The notes under the pieces: generated by a model
The model's input: the letters and a program-made list of their open reading frames with translations, nothing else
The model's database searches: none
What the model was told of the DNA's origin: nothing
Program-made: the position numbers and the translations under genes
Part shown: positions 37,001 through 47,564 of the stretch, piece after piece
Position numbering within the stretch: the stretch's first letter is position 1
How the letters are laid out: every line of letters begins with the position of its first letter
DNA from: Nymphaea colorata
Lineage: Eukaryota > Streptophyta > Magnoliopsida > Nymphaeales > Nymphaeaceae
DNA length: 64,000 nt
Direction of reading: 5' to 3'
Assembly (NCBI RefSeq): GCF_008831285.2
Contig: NC_045139.1
Location: forward strand, 6,728,204 to 6,792,203

Positions 37001-40000
37001 AACTGGCAAAAAAATATCCTTGTATGATGCATTACTACATAATACTAACATGGATCTGTTAGCATATGGAGTATGAATAACTAAGAAGTTCTTACAGATA
37101 TTCCAAGATATCCCTAGTATCAGTCTCTCATGATTCCTAAGGACCTGTGTGCACCGATGCTACTCCCTGGTACCACACTCACGTATAGACTAATTTCAGA
37201 TCAGATCTTTTAAAACAACCTACTTTACTACTAAAAAAAAATATAAACATATATTGTTACATGATACCAATTAGCTATAAACATGCAAGAATACAGAGCA
37301 TCCATGCAAAAGACCACATAGACATTGCAAACAGAATAATACATAGACTGACACTTGACATGATTATACCAATCAGAACAGTGCCTTCCATATTGAAGCA
37401 AATCATCCTAAGTTGGTCACTATGGGAGAAAAGTCACATCAAAGACTGCAGAGCACATGCAACACAGACCACAACCACAACAACATCACAAACAGAAATA
37501 ATGCATAGACTGACACTTAACATGATTATACCAATCAGAAGAGTGTTTCCATGTTGAAACAAATTCTAAGTTGATCACCATGGGAGAAAAGTCATAGCAA
37601 CTTGATTTTCATTCCTTGTAGCAAGTAACTGTACTGTTCCATTTGGGGCAGATATTCATCCACATTGGATGGAAATGATTGCCTTATTACCTTCAGAATA
37701 GAAAGTACAAAGTAATTTGCAATTACTTGTCATTGACATGGAGTCAGTGACTAATTCTGTCATCCAACCTTCTCAACAGAAGGACATTTTTCCAGCAGTA
37801 GGCCATGAAGGCTACTGGAATTTTAGAGGCATAAGAGCATAAACGGAAAGCTAGACATAACCACAAGTTCTGAGAGCTAAAGTGCCAAAGATAGACTCAG
37901 ACACAGAAATTATCTGTTGTTCATGAGAACTTGAACATGATTTCCAGCCAATTTGGCATTTTTTTGTACAGTGAGTACTAATGGCATTGAATTGCAATTA
38001 GTAAAAATGATGCAATAGTTCCAAGGCCACTATTATATACACTACAATCTGCATGAAAAACGAGACAGCAACGTGAGATGATGCAACTTCGAGAGAGCTT
38101 GATGGAACCTTTAGGTGAAGAGTAATCCTTCCATCAACTGAGTCAGATAGATGATAGGCTTCAACGAAACAGGGATCACTGCTGCCACTTAGGGTACAAG
38201 CACTAGGTGGCACCTTTAGAAAAGCAGAGTCAATGCCCCTCGTTAGCAAAAGCATAAGCTCACTTGGATCTGGACTCCACAACTCCTGGATGGCCTTATG
38301 AACCAAGCTTTCTAGCTTTCGGTCCTGAGCTGCAGAAGCTTCAAAAAATTGTACAGTAAGCTTATGATGGCTAAATGGATAATCTCCCCTCGCTTCACCA
38401 ACTCCTGCCCACCTGTACAAAGCAAAACATAGACCACCAGAGTATGTTAAAGCACATACATAAGCTACCAAAAGTAAAGCTATAGATACTTGATACCATT
38501 AAGAAAAAACTTGAACTCTTATCATGTAAGGCCAGAACAATGAAGACAAAAATTAATTTCTATCAACTCAATGCTTAATTGAATGCAAAAACTGTTATTG
38601 AAAATTTGAAACACAAATGTTGTGGGAAACCACCACTTATATAACAACAGAGCACATGAATAGATAGGGAAGACAAACATAAAGAAATATGGACCTACAT
38701 ATGTTATGTTATAATGAAATGCAGGGAGACCAACAACCCAACAATCAACATAAATAAAATCCAGTTGAAGAACTAGGTCTTCTGTTTTCAAGTAACATTT
38801 AAGAATATCTGACAAGTGCATGCTTGACAGCTCCACTGCAGAAATTATCTTTATAATTATAAGAACAAAAGAATATGTGCATGACTCATGTGCACGCATA
38901 AATTTTCTATTTTCAGAAAGTCTCTGTTTTACTTTCAGCACCCATTTGGTTAAGGGAGGGAAGCAGCCTGAGGTTCAACATACACCTTCTAAGATACTAC
39001 CCCACATGATGAGAGGTAAAGTTTCTCTCCTATCTCAAAGACATTAATTCAATATTAAACCCAAGATAAGATGCCATAATGTACAAAGTTAGCACATCAG
39101 ATATACAGAATATGTCTATACATTCAAAGAACTTGGACGAAAAATGATCAAGGTATTCACTTTACTGAATAAAGACACAAGCAAAAAAAATCATATAAAA
39201 AATTCAAGATCACAAACTCACAAAGATCAAACTTATTTCTGTCTTTATAATAAGAATTCATGGTAATGACAATTAATCGGATTTTTAGAATAGTCAAAGA
39301 TAAACAGTAGTGAAATGGTTAAATGACAACCAAAATCCTACCAACTAGAGCATCATGCAGCATACCTGCTTTCAGGGTGGTTAGTTATGTACTTAATGGT
39401 CTGCAATATTAGACGACACTGATGCTTGCTGACAGCATCTGCTACATTGCTACTCCGAAAATCCTCAAGTTCTTTTGTCAAAAGTTGCCCTGCTCTAGGA
39501 TGACGAGATCCTAAAGATTTTGCACACAGTAGAACTGCTTGCACATCTTGAAGTCTATTTGTAGTAGTCGCTGCCGATGAATCTATGTTGAACAATACCT
39601 TATGAATATTTGATATCAGGATGTTCAATGGATCTTCCGGGTCATCAGCAAGAAGGGGATCTAGACCTTCAAGGTCAAAATGCTCAGCTATAGCCCAAAG
39701 GAGACGTGCACATATTCGTGAAGTATTAACCTAATAAGATAGGAAAAAAATAAACTGTTACCATAATAACCATACATTGGAAATGCAATTTACCTACAAA
39801 TCATAAGTTGTTATTTAGGTAATAGGACCAGAAGAAAAATAAATGCCTTTGCATGAGGAAAAGAGAATCAAATAATCTTAAACATTAGAATTTTGATCGA
39901 GAATAAATCTAAGTCTAAAAAATTTTTAGGCTAACAGTTGTTGACTCATGAAATATCAAAACCTGCCAAATTAAATGTTCAAACTCATAAAGTTTACAAT

Positions 40001-43000
40001 CTCCATCAGTTTAAGGCAAGGAAAAAGAACTAAAGCAGCAAAGCAAAGGATATGACCAAATAGCTCTGCTGTCCTTTTTTTTTTTTTTTTTTTTTCATTA
40101 TGAAAAAAGTTTAGGGCACCTTTCTTTTGTTTGCCTCAAGCAAGATGATTTTGCTGTATCTTGGCAATTTATCAAATATATCATATTGTTTTTATGAGGT
40201 ACTATGAAACAAGGGGACACAATAATTGAAGCATTCACATTTACATGATCAATCTGTGCAAATCTTCATACAAGAAAACTATTACAGTATTACTACATTC
40301 ACTTTGAAATAAGTGAGGAACACTACATTAGGGCTGAATTGAAAAATACCTAATATGCAGACAAGTACAGTGCTTGAACAAACACAAGATATTGAGAAAT
40401 CTATAGAACAAAAAAGAAAGGATGAAAAAGTTATATTGCAAAATGTCATCTGCAAGACATGAAGCCTATGGTACATCAGAAAACCTTATAAGTACATAAA
40501 ATGGCGGTTATGACAGAATAATGAGCAAATACTACCTCACAAATGCTATTTTGTTTACTGGAATTTGTGCTTAACCTCAGTAGGGATATAGTTGCACATG
40601 CTTGCTAGAGAGAGAGTACAATGGAGGTCATGGCAGAATGACTACCAAATGCTTCCACATGAAAAGTAATTTGATTACTGGGATAGAGTCGAATGCACAT
40701 GAGAGAGACAGAGAGAGAAGGAGTCCTCTAGGGAAGAGAGGCCTCCAAATTTCTTCAAAATTTTCAACAAAATCTCCAAATGGTGTCTGAGTTATACATC
40801 TCCTAAACCTTATGACCATTTGTTTATACTTCTAATCTCCATAATCTCACTTTTTTCCTTTTTTAATTTTACTTGGGGAAAACCACCTGGGCTGAGACAC
40901 TTCATCAACCCCCAAGCCCAAGGCCATTCCTCTACCTCCCTGGTCTTAGCATGCATCAGCTTGAGCAAGGGGCAGGCACCTCTGGTCCACAATCTCACTT
41001 GAAATCCCCAAATTATCATATCTTGAACTATCTGTTTACAGACACTAGAACCATGTCTGAATCTGCCCCAATCTCACCTACTTTCCTTACTCAATTTATT
41101 GCTATAACCATACTCATCTCCCACAAAAGATAAGCAAAATCAATTAACTAGATAGCACAGAAAAAAAACTTAAGATGACCCAAATGGATACTATTGATAG
41201 TTTAACCACAACAGGCACATATGCACCGGCGTTCCTCATATGCATATGTGTTGATATCACAAACAGAGCAATTCATAAAAAGTTAAACAAGAAATCATGG
41301 TTATCATATCAAGCAATGTGACCATAATCAACAAAAAATCATATGATTATGATTCTTACAATACTTATCAGTAAACTGACCTCACGCAAATCTTTTACAA
41401 GAATTCTTTGCAGTGTCTGTAACCTGGTTTCATTTAGAATCTGATCCTGTGAAGCTCCATCTTTGACCTTTTTTACTCCTCCCCTGGTATCATAAATATG
41501 GCAGAGTCGTACAAGCAATTTTAAATAGCAGTCGATGGCGTAGGTTCGTCCTTCGCAATCCCACTTCACACATGGTCTACAAACCTCCACAACTTCTAGT
41601 GCAGACTCTGTCCAATTTAGTGCACCATAACCAGTTCCATAGGCCAAGGCCCCAATAACTCTACTCTCCATACCAGAAGTCTTCTGTTCAGGAAGTGGAA
41701 GAGATAGCTGAAAACAACTTTCCACAAGAGAAGCCACCAGTTCCTCCCTAAACAAACTTTTACTAGTAATACTGTTTAGGTCTTCTTTTATCCTAGCATC
41801 CTCAAAAAGTGATGCAATATCAGTTCCAGCCAAAGGTTTCTGACCTCTTCTTACACTTTCCTTAGCAAAAAGGTCAACACAAAGGGCAGTACGGCAAATA
41901 CAAGCTAGGGCATGCATCCTGTCAGATTCTGCCCTTAAATTTCTAACCATTACCAATAACCTTTTAAACAATGAGACCTGAAAATAAATGAAATTAACTT
42001 CAGGACAAATAACATTATGAACTACATACTAATGTGAATAAGTTAATTGAGTTGATATATGCTACAGTACCGAGCACGGATCTTGATCAATCAATAACTT
42101 AGGATAGCAGTTCATGTATTCATAATAATAATAGCAAAAGAGAACACACAATTACAATATATGAATTGACTGAGAAAGAAGCACTAGAACAGAAACAAGT
42201 AGAGAGATCAAGGTTCAGAACTCAGAGGCCTCTTCGAGACTACAGTAGAATACACAAAGAAAGAAAAGAACCACCTCCGTGAAAAGTGGTGCTCTTACGA
42301 GGAGGTGCTGATGAGAAGAAACTTTCGCAGATGAACTTCTTGCTTGTTAGGCTGACGTAGTTCCTAGCTAGCAGAGTTGCTAGTATCTGAAGTAAAATTA
42401 ATCAGCTACCAGAGTTTACATTTCAAAGGACACTAACAAGAAAGATCAAGCAGTGGTAGCACGATTACATTGAGTAATATTAGAAGAGAGAACAAGCATT
42501 CCTAAAAGGACGCGGTTGACGCGTGACACTGAAGAGCTTCTTCAGAACTACCACCAGCCTTTTCTTCAAATCCCCAAAGAGAGGGTAAAAGACTGACAAT
42601 TCAAGTAAACGAGAAAAAAGAAACCTGGTCCGATAAAGGTAAAAGACAAAAAAGAAAAACGAACCGCACCTGCATGTGAAGATCAAGCAGATGAAGGTTG
42701 GTGACCACGGCCCTAACAATGCTCTCTCTCGCAGAAGAGAACTCCTGTCTATCCCAGAGGGTGAGGATGGCGATTATCGACATCGACGCCCATTCAGGCT
42801 TTCCTCCAGGCACGTCAGCTAGGGAGAGCAGATTCATCGCAACCTCGAAGACCAATGCCGGATCCAATGAAGATGTGAGGAAAGGAACCAAGTGGGAAAC
42901 AACATCCGAGACACCGACGACCCTTTCGGCGTTAGAGTCCAGATCTGCAGTCCCCAATTTGGCCTCTCCCCCGCTCTTGGAAAGTTTCTTAAGGGCATCG

Positions 43001-43800
43001 GATGCACCAGAGGCAACAGCACGAACGCCGTAGACAATCGGGTAGACGCTAGCGCGGAAGCTCTCGACCGGAAGGACTAGGGACCTGGCCGTGAGCTGAT
43101 TCCGCTTGGCCCAAACGAACACAACCATGGCAGCGACCCAGCCGGAACGGATCGCGAGGGAATTCTCGCTGGAGACGAGCTTGTCGCCCGCGAGGCGGCT
43201 CATTCGCTTGGAGGAAAACTCCTGGAAAAGGCGCCCGACGGACTCGAAGGCCACCTTGGAGACCGCGTCGGAGGCGTCGAGCATGTTAGCGGCGATCTGG
43301 CGCCACCAGCCCGTGACGCGGTCGAGAAGGTTGACATTTGACTCACAGAGGGTGACAAGATCGTCGCGGGCAAGGATGCAGCCCAAGGTTTCGGTGGTGG
43401 AGCGGCGCAGGGTGGGGCTATCAGAGATTAGGGCGGCGGAGATCTGTTTGGTGCACTCCGGAATTAAGGCAGACAGACGGTAGGAAGGAACGGACGCGAG
43501 GGCAGAGATGGAGGCGGCGGCAACGTCGGGGTCCGGGAAGTCTAGGTCGTTGCGAAGGCCCCTGCAGACGATGTCCCAGAGTTCAGGAGTGAGACGGGTG
43601 GAGCGGACGAGATCGAAGGCCAGCTTCTTGCAGACGGCCGAGGCTGGGGACGCGATGATCTCCTCGCAGGCGCAGCGAGCAAGAGAGGAGATGTCTCTCC
43701 CGGCTGCGCATTGCTGAAGGGCCTGCAACAGAGCCCCCGTCTGCCGCAAGGCGTCGCTCGACCGGAGGTCCGCCTGTATCTGCGCGAACAGTATGTCCAT
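34047..43800 (-). CDS. TPLATE: TPLATE, endocytic TPLATE-complex adaptor subunit
   Basis: Seven exons on the minus strand: 43800-42670, 41977-41381, 39730-39366, 38412-38109, 35883-35761, 35638-35180, 34535-34047, all GT-AG with matching phases, give 1155 aa against 1176 in Arabidopsis. The protein matches TPLATE throughout: N terminus MDILFAQIQADLRS, adaptin-like helical trunk (TETLGCILARDDLVTL, KVAFESVGRLFQEF, SIIAILTLWDRQEFSSARES), appendage region (CSVTVGVSHFERC, KIPLTELMLPHK), anchor region (HGGFVG-like YGGFVGMMIFGASEVSRN), and a charged Asp/Glu/Lys tail ending in QAAVLQEWH. TPLATE acts at the plasma membrane in clathrin-mediated endocytosis, as a core subunit of the plant TPLATE complex, and is essential for pollen in Arabidopsis. 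The acidic tail is shorter than in Arabidopsis. Nothing suggests inactivation. Confidence 0.96.
37328..37600. repeat. Tandem duplication, period about 162 bp, in TPLATE intron 4
   Basis: CATAGACTGACACTT begins at 37342 and again at 37504. Both copies continue with CATGATTATACCAATCAGAA and end near GGGAGAAAAGTCA. It lies in the 2.2-kb intron between exons 4 and 5 and has no coding potential. Confidence 0.8.
40075..40095. repeat. Poly-T tract in TPLATE intron 2
   Basis: A run of about 20 T lies in the intron between exons 3 and 2; read on the TPLATE sense strand it is poly-A. It could be the tail of an old retroposon, but no body is recognisable. Confidence 0.5.
40499..40715. repeat. Diverged tandem pair in TPLATE intron 2
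   Basis: Two segments of about 110 bp, starting near 40499 and 40619, share AATGG.GGT.ATG.CAGAAT, AAATGCT, TTTACTGG/ATTACTGG, GGGATA.AGT and a terminal GAGAGAGA stretch. Divergence is substantial, so this is an old duplication. Confidence 0.5.
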
Positions 43801-43840
43801 CCTTTCTCTCTATCTCTGTCTCTCTCTCTCTCTCTCAATG
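43801..43840. repeat. (CT)n tract directly upstream of the TPLATE start
   Basis: Imperfect CT repeats abut the TPLATE ATG at 43800. On the sense strand they are a GA-rich leader ending four bases before the start codon, as also seen upstream of the GRL gene. Confidence 0.8.
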
Positions 43841-44532
43841 GATAAGAGCAGATCCAGGAAGAGGATGCCGATGCATTTCACTTTTCCGGCAGCTGCTGGG
43901 GAAGAAATTTTGGCTGGTGACGATCGGAGGGTCAGAAGTGAAGAACTGGTATTGTTTTTGAGCGCCAAGCACTTTGTCAAGAAAGAGCAGCATCAGTCTG
44001 GTTGGGCGTTTTCCAATGCAACCCCGATTTATAGGTAATTGACACATTCATGCCTGTACTTTTGCGATTAACAACGACGTCCCTTACATTTTATACTTCA
44101 GCGGTAAGTGCATCTTCTGATTCTTCCAGCCGTCACGTCAGCAACAAATTCTCAATTTGGGCTCTTTCTTTTTATTTACCTTTCCTCCTCTTTTTAAGTA
44201 CTTTCTTGAACAATTGAGTTAAACAGATTTGTTGAACAATTGATAAAAAAAAAACTCTTAAAAGAAATTGATTCTTCCAGCTGTTAGCAACAAATTCAAG
44301 AGAAAAATTCATGTCCTTTGAAATATATTGTGACAATAAGCAATCTTAACTTTTGAATATTCATATTTGTGGTATTTGAAATTTATGACTTGTTTGAGTA
44401 CTGAAGTCTATCTCTACATTCCCATTTAATATCTGTGTTTTTAAAAAAATGCCGCTTACAAGACAATGAAAATTTGAGGGATGAGAAACTGCAAACACTT
44501 AATTAAAAAAAGGCGAGAAGGTGTGCCAGCAA

Positions 44533-44604
44533 TCCGTTGTAGTCTAGTTGGTTAGGATACTCGGCTCTCACCCGAGAGACCCGGGTTCGAGTCCCGGCAA
44601 CGGA
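44533..44604 (+). tRNA. tRNA-Glu (anticodon CTC)
   Basis: A 72-nt intronless tRNA folds perfectly: acceptor TCCGTTG pairs with CAACGGA, the D arm contains AGTTGGTTA, the anticodon stem CTCGG/CCGAG encloses loop CTCTCAC (anticodon CTC, reads GAG), and the T arm CCGGG-TTCGAGT-CCCGG carries the B box GGTTCGAGTCC. A run of five T at 44608-44612 is a Pol III terminator. It lies alone about 0.7 kb upstream of TPLATE and pointing away from it. Confidence 0.97.
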
Positions 44605-44607
44605 ATC

Positions 44608-44612
44608 TTTTT
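44608..44612 (+). terminator. Pol III terminator of tRNA-Glu
   Basis: Five T residues begin four bases after the tRNA 3' end, and a second run of seven T follows at about 44617. This is the usual Pol III stop. Confidence 0.75.
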
Positions 44613-44946
44613 CCCCTTTTTTTAAGTGGTTTAACCAAAATTTTATGTGCATCCTAAGTCCGCCTTTCCTAACGAACCTCTTTGTCCTCCCTTTTAAGGA
44701 AACAAGCTGAACTTGTTCAAAAGTGGCTTGAGTTCGGTCTGCCTGTTACATGAGTCAAGGTTCAATATCGATACAAGCTGGCATTTATGCAAACGTGCTA
44801 TGTTCGTGCTGCGTCAAGCTCAACCAGCCTTTGGTCGATCCGAATTTAGGAAGCATATTATATTGTACAAAGTTGTGTTCATGTTAAAGAGATATAATAG
44901 CTTCATTCATGCATGTTCATTATGATCCGGATTTTATAATTCCTAA

Positions 44947-45163
44947 GGGGTCGTTTGGTTACTCCAAGATTTGAAATCTATAGACTTGATCTACTGTGAC
45001 ATGCTTTTCCTGATGTGCAAAAAGATCTACATGTAAGATTCTTATTTTATCTTTTCATATTAAGAAAAAATCAGATTTAAGTTTGAAGGGGGAAACTTCT
45101 GATCTTAAATCTATGATCTTTAAAACCAGAGGATTTTTAAATCACGGGTAATCAAACGCACCC
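44947..45163. mobile_element. Tourist-like MITE (PIF/Harbinger type)
   Basis: A 217-bp element has terminal inverted repeats GGGGTCGTTTGGTTAC and, at the right, GTAATCAAACGCACCC, flanked by TAA on both sides (44944-44946 and 45164-45166). The TAA target duplication and the GGGTCGTTTGG-type ends fit non-autonomous Tourist MITEs. It has no coding capacity and would depend on a PIF/Harbinger transposase elsewhere. Confidence 0.8.
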
Positions 45164-45169
45164 TAAGGA

Positions 45170-47520
45170 AAAATATAGCTTCATGAAAAAAATAACTCTG
45201 GTTCTTATGTCTTAGGTAGAATGCCGTCACTGTCCTGCACCGATACTCAACTAATTTCATTTGAAAATTATGTTCATTGTTTTTACTTTTGAATTAAACA
45301 TGAACATTGCATGATATGAGGGAATTGAATTGACTCCAGGAGTTACAATTTCGATCTTATCAAACGGTTTCTCAGCTAGCCAACTATGCTATCGAACCAT
45401 GTAAAGAAACATATAAACTTCTGGATCTGTGAAAATCAGATCACCGGTACCGTTTGCTCCATGCTTAGAGCCTGTCTAGATAGTTTTTATTCTATTGTCC
45501 CCATAAAAGGAGCCATCAAGCAGGACAAGATAATCAAATGCATTCATGGAAGGCCTGGCGTGTAGGCCGGCCTCATACCTTGTCGGGCCGGCCTGGGCTG
45601 ATTTTCAGGCCCGATTGGGTAGGGTACCGAGTACTCGTCAGGCACTCGGGCTCGATGCTCAGGCTTACATGGAAGCATGTTCATCGAACACCATAGTCGG
45701 GTGGCACCCTGAAAACACGATGTAACAGAAAAAACATAAACTTTTCAAGGAGATCAATAATGACAATTGTATACTCACAATTGCTTGGGAAGTTCATTAG
45801 CATGAAGCATCATAGTGAAGTCCAGCAAAGCCAGAAAGTTTTTTTTTTTTGGTGGGACATTAAATATATAGTTAACATCCAAGTTCATAGAGGTCTCCTT
45901 GGGCTGCTTTATATAACTTGAACATATGTCTAGCTAGATCCAAGTACTAAATTAAGGTTTCAGATCTGTAGGACATGTAGAAACATACGTTCCATTTGTA
46001 AACTTCACCATATCTCTGTAATATTTCGATGCTCTCTTTCTAACTCAATTCTGCTTATGCGTGTGCGGACATGAGACTCTATTAATGCTATGCTCATCCA
46101 AAATTATTATTGTGTTTTTGATGGAAATCTAGGCCCTGCGATCAAACTTGTCATCATGCTTTATTCCATTGTTGCAGAGGTGAAGCCATAAATTTTTCAT
46201 AAAAAAGGTCGAATTAAAGCATCAAAATTTTGATTAGGGCCGAAATATCATTTTTCAAAATTTTTTATATAAAACAAACGAAATTTTCTAAAATTTACAT
46301 GTAATTAAAAAAAAAAATTGAGATGGGACCGGTACCTATGCGAGCCCTACTTTGACTACGCCTCTGCTTTGTTAAGATTATAGAAGGCAGTTTCCTAGTT
46401 ATGAATCCTTGCTTTATCTCGACTTTCAACAATGCAATATTTGCGTTGGCTATATATAACATAGAGTTCAAAAGATAGAGCTTGAGGGAGACAAAGTCCT
46501 AAATATTCAAATCCAGACCTAATTTGGACTTGCAATCCAAATGAGATTAAGAATGGTCCGGGTCGGGTCATTCATTTCACCCAGATCCAACGGAAGGCGG
46601 GCTCGAGCCAATCACCTCACGCCACTCAATCATGAGCTCCGCGCGAAAGCGAAGCAGTTGGCACAACTGTCGCCTCTCCTACCAGTCTTCTCAAAAATCG
46701 ATTCAGCCACCAAAATGGTCGAAGCTTTGGACCTAACGAATCGGCCGATTCACTTACTTGGCTGAATCGGTTATCTTTTTTTTTTTGGAATATAAAATAA
46801 AAATAATTTAAAATAAAGTTCGTAAAATGCTTTAAAAATGGACAATTTGATACAATCAAATGTTCAGCAATTCTGAAATTGAAACCACCTCTTGTGGATT
46901 GCATTGAATCAAAGTAGAACCATTGCATGGATGTATGCTTAGGCACTTAATTTGCATAGAATATCACAACCACTTAGTTTCAATACTATAACATAAACTT
47001 TTAAGTATCAAATGTTCTCTTTTTCACTTCGGCATACAGCCTGTTCAATTGTGCAGGTATTATTTTTTTTTTGAACCGTAAAAGGTATTATATTATAACC
47101 CTCTTCCTTGAGAACCTGATTTTAAATTGGTTTAAAGAAATTTTACTACTTAAATAAAGAGAAAACAATATAATTAAAACTTAAAAGATGTTTGATAAAG
47201 AAAATTGTGTCCTTGTAGATGTAATTTTTAAATTCAATGATTTGAGGCTTGGTTAAGATAGAAGTGACGACGTTATTGAAACATATGTTTTTGGACAATG
47301 CTCTTCATTTAGAACTATAATAGGAAAACCGAGCCGCAACAGATTTTTCAGAGTCGGAGTACGAGTCTGTGTCTGATGATTCCGATTGGGTTGGACTTCA
47401 GGGTTCCTCTGCTCGCACAGGCTTCGAATGTTCCTCCGGCTCCGGGTTATGCTGTGTGTGAGAGACAGAGCGAGAGAGAGACCGAGGGAAACGAGAAATG
47501 GCATTTATTGGGAGGATCAA
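45170..47520. other. Intergenic region without a supported gene
   Basis: The region includes a GC-rich degenerate stretch at 45545-45700 (GGCCGGCCT and GGCACTCGGG motifs), of the kind found at worn element ends, and 46180-46370 with a conserved-looking GAAGCC...ACGCCTCTGC end seen in many plant dispersed repeats. The open frame 46541-46765 shows no family resemblance. The last 250 bp form the promoter and leader of the GH27 gene. Confidence 0.45.
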
Positions 47521-47564
47521 GTTTGTGACTGTCAGCTGAAGTGTGCTCGTTCTCCTTCATAGCC

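Noticed and set aside
42698..43838. Plus-strand and alternative minus-strand frames opposite TPLATE exon 1
   Set aside because: They are antisense or shifted readings of a conserved 377-codon exon.
46541..46765. 74-codon frame upstream of the GH27 gene
   Set aside because: It has no family resemblance, no conserved neighbour and no splice-linked exon; it is likely chance.
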